Below are positions 21,934 to 34,775 of a stretch of 64,000 bases of DNA, in pieces. Made by a program: the position numbers and the translations under genes. The DNA lies in the NCBI GenBank assembly GCA_027405735.1, contig JAPEHQ010000003.1, positions 3,038,001-3,102,000 on the forward strand. The letters run 5' to 3'. Position 1 is the first letter of the stretch, and each line of letters opens with the position of its first letter. Under the pieces are notes generated by a model. That model ran no database searches, was not told where the DNA came from, and saw only the letters and a list, made by a program, of their open reading frames with translations. The stretch comes from Mucor racemosus. Its lineage: Eukaryota > Mucoromycota > Mucoromycetes > Mucorales > Mucoraceae.

Positions 21934-24900
21934 TCAGGCTCCTATTTTTAGAGTTTTCCATGCGCTTAAACGCCAAGGTGCTGTCAGAACAGCTCTTTGA
22001 GCAAGCTTTTTGTCTTTCGTTGATATAGCAGCATATTGATATGCCTCAGATTGTGAATCTGCTGTATGCGATTTTTGCTTATTAATAACTAGTGTGCTTG
22101 ATGTCATTATATTCATTTTTGGATCATTTAATTTCACAAGATTTTTGCTTAAACGGGCCCAAACTAATGCCAACCAAGGAGTTTGATGTACAGTCTTTAA
22201 CAAGGCACGAGTTGCTTGTAGTTTATTTCCCTACGTCATTGTAATTCGTTTAGACATGTGATATTAATTAAAATCTTATTGTACTCTTCTTACCTGTAAC
22301 TGATGAAATTTGTAAAATAACCACGAGATGTGTTGTTCCTTATCCGTATCATCTAAAGGATTTTTAGTATCATAAGCGCAGAAAAAAGTAAGAAAACTTA
22401 CATGCAATTGATATAGACACTTTAGCTAATTCTTGTAATGCTGCTGCTGTTAATGTTTCATCATCTTGAAGCATTCCCATTACACACAATGAAAAAATAG
22501 CAGGTAAATAATTTGGATTATCAGTGATACTAAGAAATTCTAAATTTAGCATTGTTTGCCTATTTTCCTAGAATTGCTCGGAACTTACCTGGAAAATAGC
22601 TGGTCCTTGGCTACATTTCTTTGTTCGTCACCTCCTAGAGCCCATAATACTTTACTTAACAATACAACTACATCTTGGCGTAATGAAATGTCGTTTTGTG
22701 TTGCATTCAACGCCAATTCAAACATGTTTAATGATTCAGATAGTTTATCCATAAAGTAATAAGCGATACCAGCATTCAATTGAGCATAAACACTAGATGC
22801 ATCTGTTACTGTAGAGGAAGAAATAGCACCTTCAAAATCACCATTAGCACATAATGTACGACCCAAATTAGCATGAACCTTAGAAAGACGAACCATTCCT
22901 TCTTCTTGACTGATCTTTTCCTCTTCTATTTGTGCTTCTAATGCTAAAATAGCTGATGCAAATGATTCAGATGCTCTACCATACTGCCCTAATCTTTCCA
23001 ACAACAATCCCATCAAATTGAATGAAAGTGCATCGTTCAATTTCTTTTCTGTTAATTTCTCTAATGCAAAAACAGGTGTAATTGCTGCTGTTTCTTCGTT
23101 TAATTGTCCTGAAGATAATCCGTGATACACTGTATCTGCATAACCATAACTAGCTTCCATAGCTGATCCATTGCTTGATTCAAATGCATGTTCGAAAATA
23201 GCTGCTGCATCAGTACCCCATAGTGAAGCAACATAGGCTTGCCCTACCCAAGCAGAAATCCATTCTGGATCAAGTGAATGTGCCATTTCAAACGACTGAT
23301 TAGCTAATTCATAATCCTTGATGGACAAACATAGAAACCCATAATTTGTCCATGGAATTGCACTTCTATTATTAAATTCCATTGCCTTGACGAATGCATA
23401 TTGTGCCATTTTGGGCAAATCAGCCACTGTCATTGAAATAACACCCAAAGTGTTCCAGTACATGTATTGTGTAGGCTCTAATTTTAAAGCTACTTTAGCA
23501 CATTTCACTGCCATCATTGCTTCTTCATGCTTGCTATTGTTGTTCAGACTCAAGTGATAATAAATAATGGCTAAATCATGCCAGAATGCAGGTGCAATAG
23601 CTTGATGATTTTTACATAACACAATCACTTGTTTATAGGCATTAGAAGCACATGATAAAATCACATCCAAAGCAGTTTTTTGTGGAAGACTAAAATCATC
23701 ATCAACATCTTGCAAAGCCAAGAACTCAGTTATCCAATGACTAGTTGTATCTGGTTCCAATTTCAATGTATCATGTGCATCTGTAATGCTGATCAGCTGC
23801 ATCACAGATTGAAGTTTACTATAAGCACAGTTATTAAGATAACTAGGTATATGACGATAAAATGCACATGCATCACCAATTAACTTCCAGAATGAAATGA
23901 TAGAAGCATCTACTTGTAAACCTTGAAAGGCAGTTTCAAATACAAGATTGCATCCATCAGAAGCACGTCCAAAGAAACCTGCTTGGAAATCTTCCTTGGC
24001 ATGTTCTAAATACGTTTCAGCTAATCCTGCTAAGGCAGGGATATAATTAGGCTTATTTTGTTCACCAGCAATGGCCAAGGTATGTTGAAATCCAGCAATA
24101 GCATCGTCTAACAAACCTACTTTTTGTTGAACATAAGATTGTTCATTGTGAGCATGTATCGATTGAGGATCTAATTGTGTTGCACGACCAAATGCTTTAA
24201 GAGCAGCAACAAATCGACCTGCTCGAGAATATGCTTCAGCAAGACCTTCCCAACATCTGACATCGCTTGTATCTGAACGTAGTGCTTTTTGGAAACAAAT
24301 AATGGCTTCATTATAAGATTGAATATTCTGTAAAACTTAAATTTAGAATTTCTGGAGATGTATGATCTCTAACATGTTTGTTTACCATATTGACGTAACC
24401 AAGACGTCTCCAAGCCCAACCAGTTTTAGGGCTTGATTCAGAGATTTGGCGAAATATAGCTTCTGCTTCTTCTTGTTGATTTTCAGCAATCATATAATCT
24501 GATAAGCATAATGCTGCATCTGTATCCAAAGGATTCAAAATGTGTGCCTTTTGATAGCATTTTTTAGCTCGATTTCCATCTTTTTTGATTTCTCTGTAAT
24601 AATGTCCCAAATAGGTAAATCCGCTGGCAAAATACGCGTCCAATTTAACTGCTTGCATGAAATATTTGAAAGCACTATCCGAATCTACTCAAGTAATTTA
24701 GTCAACCATGACTAAGAAAACATCATTCAAACTCGTTTCTTACCTTCCATAGACCAATAAATACGGCCAAGACGGTAGTAATAATCTGCAATGTCCATAC
24801 CGGCAATTTCCAAGGCCTTATTAATATAATCAATGGCCTTTTGATATTCCTTTTTCTCGCAATAAATCCAACCTAATTCTGCGACCGATGTGTGGTTTTT

Positions 24901-26532
24901 GGGATCTAAATGTTGCACCTTTTCGAAATTATCAAGAGCCTCGTCTAATCTCTTTTCTTCGATTAAAATTAAACCCATGCCCTCTAAAGCTTCGGTTTGA
25001 TCTGGATAATGCTGCAAGATTGATTTATATAGGGCCATAGCGTCCATGTGATACTTTTTGTCCAATAAACGATAGCAATGTGCCATACAAATTTCCAATG
25101 AAAGTAAAATGCTGTTGTGTATGTTGTTATTGATTTGTTTGGCACAAAATTTGGCGTTTTTACTTACTTGCTCTTGGAAATGCCTGTTTCAAGCTTGACT
25201 TTTTTAACCACATCCTTTCCGCGAGTAGCATATTCTAAACCAGTTTCATATTCTTTAGATTCATAATAGATCCAAGAAAGGCATTGATAGCCAAATAAAC
25301 TGTCGGGGCATGCATCTAATCCTTCACTGAATAAATCAAACGCTTGATCAATATCTCCTTCTTTGCTTAATTGATAGCCTCGAGCAAGTTTAGATAATCC
25401 ATGTTCAGGGAATCGTTCCATTAATTGATCCAATAATGTCCAATCGTATTTCTCTATGAAAATGTCCAAATGAGTCGATTAGATGCAAGTAAAAATTCTT
25501 GATTTATAACACTTACCTGGTGAATCAACATTGGCAGATTCTATCAAAAGCTGAAGAGGCAAAGAATCGTTTGAAGCGACTAACTCTTTTGCTAAAGCTA
25601 TTACTTTTTCATACAACTTTGAATAGACAATAAGAACAGTGTGATTAATGTAACCCAGATAATACATACCTCTGCCTTATCTTTGCTGCCCAGCAGTCTC
25701 TTGGAATAGAAATGTAACAGTTTTAACTTCCAAACATTTTGCTCCTCTTTATCATTTTCAGGCACCAGATCTAATACATTCTCGTACATACCACCCAATT
25801 TCGACAAACCATAAACATCGGCCTCGACTTGAGTCAACACTTGTGCAGGAGTTCCTGCACTCACTCTAAATCTTCTAGAAGCAACTTCATTTTCAATCTT
25901 TTCATTTTGTTCTTTTTCTAATCGAGTAATAATGGTTTTCCAAATCTCCATTTGAGAAGGTAAATTGGGTTGATCTTTGATTAATTTGTAATGAGGGCTT
26001 TGGGGTAAGAATTCTTTCAATGTCTCGAGGTATTGATCTTGATCGTTTTGTTGCTTATAAACATGTAATAACTTTTTAAGATATTCAGCTAATTTAGCTC
26101 CATCCCCACTGTATTTTTATGAGTATTTCCAATTCTAAAATGATCAACAGATTCATACAAACCTCTCAATAACACGAGGGATTAACAAATCGATCGTTTT
26201 AGCTAAAGGCCCTAATTTGTTTCTCTTTTCATAGAAACTAACAAGGCCATGCCAACCGAGCATGTTGTCTGAATTAATTTCAATGGCTCTTTTGTAAGCT
26301 TCTTCAGCTTCTTCATCGTTTTCTAGACCTGTATATGCAACACCCAAGAAAACCCAACTTTTATTTAATGGTGTTAGTCAGTTTTTTAGCATTGTCAAAT
26401 GTCGAAATATACATACGCGTTGTAGTTTTCTCCCTCCCACAACAAAACTCGCTTACAAGCTTTGACAGCTTCACCGAAATCTTTCTTTCCTATAGATTCC
26501 CTTGCAGTTTTCAAATCTGCTTTAGAATTCAT
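21934..26532 (-). CDS. ski3: Superkiller protein 3 (TPR scaffold of the Ski complex)
   Basis: Eleven exons give about 1,342 residues: 26,532-26,417; 26,357-26,163; 26,108-25,670; 25,616-25,517; 25,453-25,168; 25,111-24,744; 24,687-24,386; 24,327-22,589; 22,529-22,402; 22,352-22,294; 22,230-21,934. Every junction is phase-consistent. The N-terminus (SKADLKTARESIGKKDFGEA, then GVAYTGLENDEEAEEAYKRA) and the solid series of tetratricopeptide repeats throughout match Ski3/TTC37, including its size (yeast 1,432). Ski3 holds Ski2 helicase and Ski8 together and feeds mRNA 3' ends to the cytoplasmic exosome. At the exon 8/9 junction, nearer AG acceptors fit poorly; the one giving LFSSITDNPNYLP keeps the frame and the best sequence. 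No missing domain is apparent. Confidence 0.93.
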
Positions 26533-26539
26533 TGCTTTA

Positions 26540-27019
26540 AAATGGTTATGTAGATGATAGAAAGAGAGTTTTATTTGCCTTGTTTACTGTGCTTTAAGCT
26601 CAAAAGAGTGTCACGAAAAAGTGGTAAAGAAAGTGATGATTGTTAGTACTGGGTTTTGAGTAAATATTTGGATATACTTTTTTTCTACCACATCATTGCA
26701 ATCTCGTAAGTATTTAGTCTGCATGCTATGATTGTTTGGATGCTCTTCGTGAAGAAATGCTTTGATTCAGTAGTTCTTGTGGATGAACCTCTCTCGATAC
26801 CAGCCCTTTGGAGTCGATTCAATTCTTTTGGATCATTCGCTTTTGACTTGCTCCTCGGACACTGGGTTCTCTTTCGTAGAAGAGCTTCTATTCATATTGA
26901 TATTTCATATTACTAACGTTTTTTTTTTTTTGTATGATGGTTGCTTTACCTGACTGGAATGTGATTGTTCAATTGGCCTGAGGGCACTACATTGGTAGCA
27001 GATACTACGAGGAAGGTTG
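26540..27019. other. Intergenic region upstream of ski3
   Basis: AT-rich sequence holding the ski3 promoter. No gene, repeat or clear promoter box was identified. Confidence 0.4.
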
Positions 27020-27235
27020 TATTTGTAGGTTTTTGCCTATTATTTATGTTAAATCTCATTTCAATCCCATATTGAACCTGACATCCAAATGGAATTGAAA
27101 TGGTATAAATACTTTTAGAATCCAGGACCTGATGGCTCCTGGCTTCCTTTTGTAACTTAATAATAAAGACCCTACGTTCTCCGTGATATAATCGCTTGTA
27201 GTCTTTATTTTATTTGTATTGGAAATAATCGTTAT
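27020..27235 (+). mobile_element. LTR-like module, plus orientation
   Basis: It contains TATAAAT at 27,104-27,110 and AATAAAGACCCTACGTTCTC starting at 27,162. The second block is the same as in the modules at 10,848-11,015 and 61,690-61,860, and a CTTGTAGTCTTTATT tail follows. The interior differs from those two, so it is a relative rather than a close copy. Boundaries are approximate. Confidence 0.45.
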
Positions 27236-27251
27236 CTACATATAACTCTCA

Positions 27252-27906
27252 GTATTACGATGGCCGAACGAGGAGGACACAATGACCACTGACATTCGTC
27301 CGGACGCCATTGTATCCACCTTGGTCCAACGCGCATTTGGGCAATCCCTTGGTTTTGGGGAAGTCAAGCTTGGCGGCGACAACACCACCAACCATTCCCT
27401 TTGTTTGGACACGCTCAAGCTCGCCGTCTTGTCGCGCAACAGCGTATTGAAGTATAGCCATCCTATTCTCACTTTTCAAGTTAATGGTAAGAAGGAAAAT
27501 GTTACTACAGTGTTTCTGGATCATAACCATTTCACAATGCTTTGTAGGATATCAATTAGTTTTTTATATGACACAAATGATACATGACCATTTCTTTACC
27601 ATGACAGAAATTGGCCGCATCACCCTGCCTGAGGCACTATCCTGTCTTCACTCATTCATCACACTGAAAAATATCCGTACGTTATTGCGCGTCAGTCTTT
27701 TATTTTGGCATTGCTGTTACCAAGCAGATTCATCACCATCTGTCGTTGCACCTGTCAGCAAGCCATCCCCCACATCCCCCAAAGTTGCATACCCAATCGA
27801 CACCTCAACCTTTTCTCCCTCTGCAAGTCCCCATACCACACAATTATTCCAGATGTTTAACAATACCACCTCGAAGTATCGTGGCTGCAGCATCCAATAT
27901 AAATAA
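27252..27906 (+). pseudogene. 5'-truncated nuclease-like gene (PD-(D/E)XK pattern)
   Basis: The frame 27,282-27,486 joins 27,545-27,906 through an intron (GTAAGA donor, CTTTGTAG acceptor), giving ...TFQVNG then YQLVFYMTQM. Coding potential continues upstream of the ATG through RWPNEEDT to a CTCTCAG acceptor at about 27,251, directly beside the LTR-like module, so earlier exons appear to be missing. The arrangement TDIRPDAIV ... GFGEVK resembles the D ... E-x-K core of PD-(D/E)XK nucleases, which belong to large unnamed families in Mucoromycota. The rest is helical, then a Pro/Ser-rich tail. Function is inferred from this motif alone. It may still be transcribed from the LTR-like module. Confidence 0.45.
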
Positions 27907-28241
27907 AATTCATGCTGTCAAATATATTTTTACGACTAAAAGTACTGGGACAAAGTGACCAAATCAAAAAAAAAAAACTGACTGAGCATGACTTTAATTT
28001 ATGTCTTGGATTTCTTCTCTCTGTCATTTTTTCATCAGAAGTAGTATATTCATCTATATATTGTACTTGCTGGTTTGTTTGATATGAAATAAATGACATT
28101 GCTTGTTAAATCGAAACTATTTAGTAAAATTGTAAATGAAAGAAAAATAGTCTTAGTTGTGGATCTCAAATGGTTTTAAAATAGTCTCACCAGCAGAAAA
28201 AAAGTACGTCCAAATATTTATTCAAAACCCAGTAATCCAAC
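27907..28241. other. Intergenic region before the thioredoxin gene
   Basis: AT-rich with a short poly-A run at about 27,967-27,978. Nothing recognised. Confidence 0.4.
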
Positions 28242-28274
28242 ATGAAACAACTCTATCCTTCAATTAAAACTAAA

Positions 28275-29139
28275 ATGAAATATATCAGTTTATTATTAAC
28301 AGTGATCGTTGCATGTTTAACGTTTTGTAAAGCTGCTGTTGTTCAAGTTACCGATGAAAACTTTGCAGATCTTGTTGGTAAAGACGACGAATGGCTTTTA
28401 GATTTGTAAGTAACAAATGAAAATGATATTATATAACGACTTATTGTTTGTTTGCATAGTTATGCTGATTGGTGTGGTTACTGTAAACGCTTAGAACCTA
28501 AGTTTCAAGCTGCTGAACGCATGTTATCGATGAGCACTCACTCTCATGTCAAAGTTGGTGCTGTCAATGTTGAAACTAACCCCGGATTGGCTGCACGATT
28601 CTTTGTCTCGCGTTTACCCAGCATTGTTCATATTAAAAATCATGAAGGTATAAAGAAATTGCTCAGTTAAATAGAGAGAATCAAAGCTAATTTATTCGTT
28701 CTTATTCAAGTTCGTAACCTCAAGCCTACTCAAAGAGAGAACGACATCATTTCTTTTATTACAATGGAAGAATGGCGTGATGTTGAGCCCAAGTCTGGTT
28801 TGATCTCGCCTTTTAGTTTATTGTAAGTGCTGATTTGGTTGTATGTATAATGATTTTATTTATTGACATCTCTATTGATTCAGTGGAAGAATGGTTGGAT
28901 TTACTGGCAAGATGGTTAAAAAGTTATCCGCTTATTCCCCTTGGACGCTCATCGGCGTGTTGACAGGATTCTTGATCTTTGCTATTAGTTTACCAATCAT
29001 GTTCAGTAATAAGGGTTCTGAAGAGGAGGTAGCAGCAGTAAAAGAAACAACAGCATCTGACGATACTACAAAGCAGGCTGCATTGGTATCAAAACATACA
29101 CCTGAATTACGATCAAGAAAGTCGAAACGCATTGATTAA
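28275..29139 (+). CDS. ER transmembrane thioredoxin-related protein (TMX-like)
   Basis: Four exons (28,275-28,405; 28,460-28,647; 28,711-28,822; 28,884-29,139) give 228 residues. An N-terminal signal peptide (MKYISLLLTVIVACLTFCKA) precedes a thioredoxin fold with active site W48-C49-G-Y-C52 and the cis-proline segment SRLPSIVHI. A single membrane helix (about 164-184) and a charged tail ending RSKSKRID follow, which matches TMX1-type topology. An in-frame ATG at 28,242 would add 11 residues before the signal peptide, so 28,275 is preferred. It is likely an oxidoreductase for membrane or secretory proteins in the ER. The CGYC active site differs from CGHC of PDI and CPAC of TMX1. Confidence 0.88.
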
Positions 29140-29279
29140 AAAAATAAAATATGGATTATTGCTTTATGCTGAAGTTATTTTTCGGGTTTTTTTTATGCGT
29201 TATATTGTTCAGTTGGTGATAGAATAGACGTATGATTTGGTTTGATCGAGATATATTGTTTAAAAGTATGATTTAAGGC

Positions 29280-29345
29280 ATTGCCTGGTCATTCCAGGCA
29301 CACAACAAAACGGCATTGTGAATTTGAATCACGCCTTTTTTCGAT
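29280..29345. other. Short GC-richer hairpin downstream of the TMX-like gene
   Basis: TGCCTGG and CCAGGCA form a 7-bp stem around TCATT near 29,282-29,300, in a small GC-richer patch of an otherwise AT-rich spacer. Function unknown. Confidence 0.25.
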
Positions 29346-30452
29346 AGAGAATGTATTACTTTGATGAAATTTGATCTTATATATTTGATCTATTGCATGA
29401 AGATTTTTATTAATTAACTTGGGAATCTAAATGTATGAGCATGCACAAAATATTTCATTCTATTGATGATGTATAAACCAACAGTGATTGCTTTCAAATG
29501 CCTGCATGAATATTATTTTATTAATATATTATGACTAATTTTTTGTATTCATAAGATAGATTCAACTGAAAACTACTTTACATTTTTTGTTTTAGCGAAA
29601 AATATTAATTTTTCGTCGAGATAACAGATAATCAAAATAATACGGACATATTACAGCTTAAACCCTATGCTAACTGAGTTCCAAAATCGATTTCATCACA
29701 AATCGACCAGAAAATGAACAAAAAAACAAAATTGCTTAATGGATCGTAAACTGTAAAGTAAGTTGAAATAGCTTACTAAATGTTTTTTGTACAATTTTAA
29801 ATTCTGCATCCAGCAAAGTAAAATTCAAACAAATGTTTTGCATTAAATTTTGCGTAAAATGTAATTGAAATTTTGGAGGTTTTTTGAAGATACACATCAC
29901 TTTTTATAAGCATGTTTAAAATATAACTAATTGAAATGATGCGCATAAACATGATCTATCGATCAAGCTATTGTAAAATTTTTTAGCTGCATTTTTCGTA
30001 GAGAAAACGAGATTTTTGTGCAAATTTTTTTCAGTTTCAGAATTTGGGATGAGGGTATACAAGGGGAAAATGGAAGCCAGAAATGAACTAATGAAGGTAT
30101 CCTTTTGTACACATTTTTAAGGATATCTCCACGAAAAATTAATATTTTAAAAAACACTAAATTGGGTCCAAGAGGGCTCAATGAGTTTAATGACATGAAT
30201 GCAAAAAAAATGTTGCTCAATTTAACCAATATTTTGAAACCTACTATAGAAATGTCAAAAAAAAAATAAAAGTGCTCAGAATTTTTTTATATTAAAATAT
30301 GTTATAGAGCACTTTAAAACAAGTAAGTTTCATTATTAGAAAATGTTAGTATAGCTTAATTTTTTCTAGAGATATGAAGTCTCAAAGTTTTCAATCCTTT
30401 AGCAGTGAAATACGCGTAAAAAATCTGAAACCTTAGCGCTGAAAAATTAATA

Positions 30453-31402
30453 CAGTAGTCGCGCTATATAAGGCTACACTATATAAGGCTATGCTCTCTA
30501 TAAGGCTAGGATTTTTGAAAACTTTTTTTTTAGCAGGGAAATAGCCTTATTAACCTTATTTTATATAAGGCTGTGCTAAAAAAAATTTAGCCTTATACAA
30601 AACGGCACGTGACCAAAATTTTAGTATTTGCATGATAAAACTTTAAATTTTTTAGTTTTTTAGAATTTTCACGTAGTGCTGTGGTTATTTTTCGGTCTTG
30701 TTAAGTGAAGGTCCTGAGTACAACTCTCACCTGTTTCACTTTTGTCTCTTGCTAAGTTAGTGGTGTTTGTAGTTTTTTCTTCCCCTGAAAAACATAACTC
30801 GAATCGCATAATTTAGGGACAATTAATGGAGATATTTTTATTGGTTTTATTTCTAATACAAAAAAATATTTTTTTGTTTATGTTCACAAGGAGCAAAATA
30901 ATTGCAAAGATCAGATTGCCTTAATATTTCTAGATCTTCAGATGATGTGAAAAGGAAGATACTAAAGGATGATCTGCGAGTCCCGACAGAACAGGTATGA
31001 AAAATAGCCTTAATACATAAATTGTACTGTTTTATATATCACAGTCATTGTTTTATTCTAACATATATCTGATATGCTAGAATAATTAAAAATAATAAAA
31101 CAAAGTCTTGATAAATGTCAGCTTTCCAACTGTGGGTCAAACTAAGAGATCCAAACTAAACTGATCCTTATTCTTTTATTCATGAGATGTGGTTTATATA
31201 CTAATGACAGATTAGTAATTAAGGACTGCTCGAAGTGACAGTATAAATTAATAATGAGATTCATAGAGTGTAACCGAATGTGGTGTGTATAGATAGTAGA
31301 AGGTGATAATTATATAACAGTCACCCACGTTATATAAGGCTATGCTCTATATAAGGCTGAAAAACCCTTCCAAAAAGTTAGCCTTATATAGCGCGACTAC
31401 TG
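30453..31402. mobile_element. 950 bp pogo/Tc1-mariner-like TIR element, non-autonomous
   Basis: Both ends read CAGTAGTCGCGCTATATAAG inward, with perfect inversion for 24 bases, and TA flanks each side (30,451-30,452 and 31,403-31,404). Copy D at about 40,828 shows the uninserted sequence TTAATACCAACTGC, with a single TA. Further CTATATAAGGCT motifs are repeated inside both ends. TA duplication and CAGT termini are typical of pogo/Fot1-type Tc1-mariner elements. No transposase frame is present, so it depends on a source elsewhere. Confidence 0.9.
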
Positions 31403-33505
31403 TACCAACAGCAAAAAATAGGATATTTCCGGATACTTGTTTTTGGATTAAAGGTGAACATCTCAGATACATTGGCATATAATTTTATCTTAGTGTTATT
31501 TAGTGGAAAAAAAAGTATAGCAGTGATGAAAAGTGTAACTCAGCTTTCAAGGAAAAAGCAGTGGATTTTACGCGTTTTTGAACCTTTCATGAGATATGAA
31601 ATGAATTCAGGAATAGCTAGCATAATGCGATTGATTCATATCTATTTTGTGGCCTCTGAGGTATATTCTAAAAAATGCTTATTATGAGATTAGTTATAGA
31701 AAGAAGATACGCTCCGATGTTGAAGATTGAAACTATCAAATTTTTTTGAAAATTCAAATTTAATATTAGAATTCATTTTAACTTATCAACTGTAGTTTTT
31801 TTTGTGTACTACAGCCAGTCAAAATAGGTCGTGAAGGACAGAATAAATAAAATAAATTGTGGTTTTTTTATTGATTAATTAGTAAGAAAAATAATTACAT
31901 AAATATCATAGAGTGTGATTGTTTAGCTTCTACACAGAAAAAAAAATCTAAAAATCATTTTTTATTATATACAGTATATGTATACACGTTTTATCTACTA
32001 CTAAATTTTTGTATATATACGTAGCCCTATCCTGTATCTATTGATTATATGCTCACTGGAAACTTCAGTTATATTTTCTAGTAAAATATAGTCAGCTTTG
32101 CATTATTATACCTAGCATAATTACATGATATAGGGCAAAAATGACAGGTTTGTCTTTATATTTCGGTCAGGAGTAAAGATTTTTTTTGTAAACCAAATTG
32201 CTAATGATACTCAGAAAATAGCAGGATTATATACCAAAGAAAAAAAATGGTCAAATTACTCAATATTGCACAAATCAAGAAAAACAAAATAACAGATAAG
32301 TAGAAAGACGAGAGTTTGTGGGTTCGAAATTCGTGTAAATGGATGATTTTCTTCGGAACTTGTGTTTGCCGGGCTAGAAGCGCAGCTAATCACCCCCTTC
32401 CACTACGGCCGACCTGTGCTGCACAAGATAATTTCGTTGTGCCCAGGTGGGCTGCACATTATAGCCTGAGTTGTTGTGCCCACTGAATAATATGGTTAAA
32501 AAGATAACAATATGCACATGGGCACAACAAACGAAACTGCACACGAGCACAATACTAAGCCTGTATGTGCAGAATTATAGATTCTGTCCGTGTGCATAAT
32601 GCATAACATTAATCCCATGTGTGCATAATAGTAGAATTACCCATAAGCATATCATTATCCCTATTTGTGCATGGTAATAAAACCTGACCATGAGCATAAT
32701 GAGCTTATCGTATGTGCACAAATTGGTTTGTACATGAGCATTGTGCCGTTCTCAAAATTACATTGCATTTTTTGCTGGAATGGGGTTTTAAATTGCATTT
32801 GCTTTTTTAATACAAATTATAGACAATACAATTCAATACGTTGTTGATGATGTAGAGCAATATATGGAAGAATCAATCTACTTACGATTATCATCATTTG
32901 TAAATATGTTTATATGTAGCCATAATGTTGACAGCAACAATGGTTTTTGCTCGAGCATAAACTTAAATAACACTTACTGCTTAAATTTATATGCAAGCCA
33001 AATTTAAGACTATAGATGTTATTTTATTATACACAAAATTTAAACAAATTAAGCATTTTTAAACTTACTATTTTAGTTTACGATTGTCAGCTGTAAAAAG
33101 GTTTGTTTTCAAGTATACAGTAGCTACGATCGAAACTATTGTTATTAGACAAAACATTAGATTATTCTTTTTTTTTGTTTCTATATCATTTGAAATTCTA
33201 TCACTTTTCTGGAACATTTCGTGGGTTTGAAGCCAGTTCAAGCTTTTCATTGAGTAAATATAAATATAATTGCCTTCGATTTGATCTGGCAATCAAGAAA
33301 TACGTCCAAAAATACAATAGTAAATAATGATATTTGATCCTAAAATGCGGTTAAATGAAAATATCAGTCTCTAATATAGCGACTGCTACCTGTATTAAAA
33401 ATATTATTCCCTTTATATTAGAATGCGTATTCAGATACAAGAAAAAAATACCAGCTTGATAATAGTCTGATACGCCTTATCAAACGGTCGATATATCCTT
33501 CGAAT

Positions 33506-33772
33506 ATGAAAACAAAAAGAGATAAACAACACACGTGTAAAAGGATTTTCAAGGCTTTACATTATTTAGCACAATTAAACCCTGCTAAATTGCACATTTC
33601 AGCCAATGTAAAAGCAGTATTACCGTTCCTGAACTATAAACTAAGCAAAATAGGCAATATCTGTTACTATAATAGAAACATAAAATTTTCTACTAGAGAA
33701 ACTATATGTCATACGTATCATAATATATTCATTAAAAAATTTCAACAGCAAGCCCGTAGAACGACACCATAA
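33506..33772 (+). other. Conserved frame of module f (copy B), unknown
   Basis: MKTKRDKQHTCKRIFKAL start, about 60 residues closely matching 6,314-6,568 before the frames diverge. The opposite orientation agrees with the inverted copy. Confidence 0.3.
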
Positions 33773-34550
33773 TTGAGCATAGCAAGATTGAACGGCTAAG
33801 TCTCTTATTATACAACTATGGTGTACTGTATATCTAAGATTTAAATAAAAATGCGTTTCTTTTTTTTAACTTTTTTTATGTTTAACCACGTATGGTCTGA
33901 AAATTCAGACTTTGTAGCGGACATTTTCGAAACTTATTTTATCCTTACCAACACTCATGATTTTGATCAAAAAACAGGAAAATCAATTTTTGATACCAAA
34001 ATCAACGTTTAAATATACTACAATATGAGAGAAAATTGTAGGCATAGCTAATACGCATTCTATAAAAGCTTAATATTAAATGTTAAGTAATGAAACTTTG
34101 TACTTTTGCCCCAAAAACGGTTTTTTGATTAAAGGATTTTCATATAATATTTTGCAATAAAAATATTGTATATTTTTTATTGAGCTAATAGAGCGCTAAA
34201 CCCTGTATATGTGTATATTTTTTGTTTTTATAATTGGTAGTATAATTAACTCTAAATTTGCAAAACCAGAAAAAAAAATTTAAAAAATGTCAAAATTGAT
34301 GATCTGGACAAAAATAATTTTCTAAATTAATATTCCGCTTTTAAGCCTTGTAGGTTTTAAAAATAAGAGATTTTATAATACATGAGAACTTTTTCAAGAA
34401 TTCACGATGCTGTACCCACTTGATTCAAGCTTATTACTGTAAATCTTTCTACATGTTAATATTGTGCGGTAGTTTATTTGATGATAATATAGACTTATTT
34501 CATAATTATTGTGCTAGAGGTGATTTGCATTAAGTTTTAGTCTTACCTCC

Positions 34551-34775
34551 TCTTCAATATCATAAATATAAACATGGCCATCACTGGAACCTATTGCCAC
34601 CTTTTTACCCTTTTGTCCCAAGCCAACTTATTTATCAACAATGCTTTATCAGAATTAGCTTAAGTACTTACAATCGTTCCTCGGTATTTACATTCAAATT
34701 CCATAAATTAAATTGACTGGTTCCATCTACAGTAGTATCAAACATACAATCAGCCCGCCTTATGATAAATGCCAA
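34551..34775 (-). pseudogene. Dynein intermediate chain-like fragment, two exons (copy B)
   Basis: The minus strand reads VDGTSQFNLWNLNVNTEERL in one block (34,775-34,667), then a GTAAGTAC donor. A second block reads NKLAWDK followed by a 1-base frameshift and GSSDGHVYIYDI-type sequence. The first block closely resembles the penultimate WD40 repeat of dynein intermediate chains (DG.G..DLWNLN.DTEVP) and the second the following blade. It is the most extensive of the four captured fragments and is clearly non-functional. Confidence 0.6.

Noticed and set aside
22556..22759. Plus-strand frame over ski3
   Set aside because: Lies across a well-supported exon-intron junction of ski3 on the other strand.
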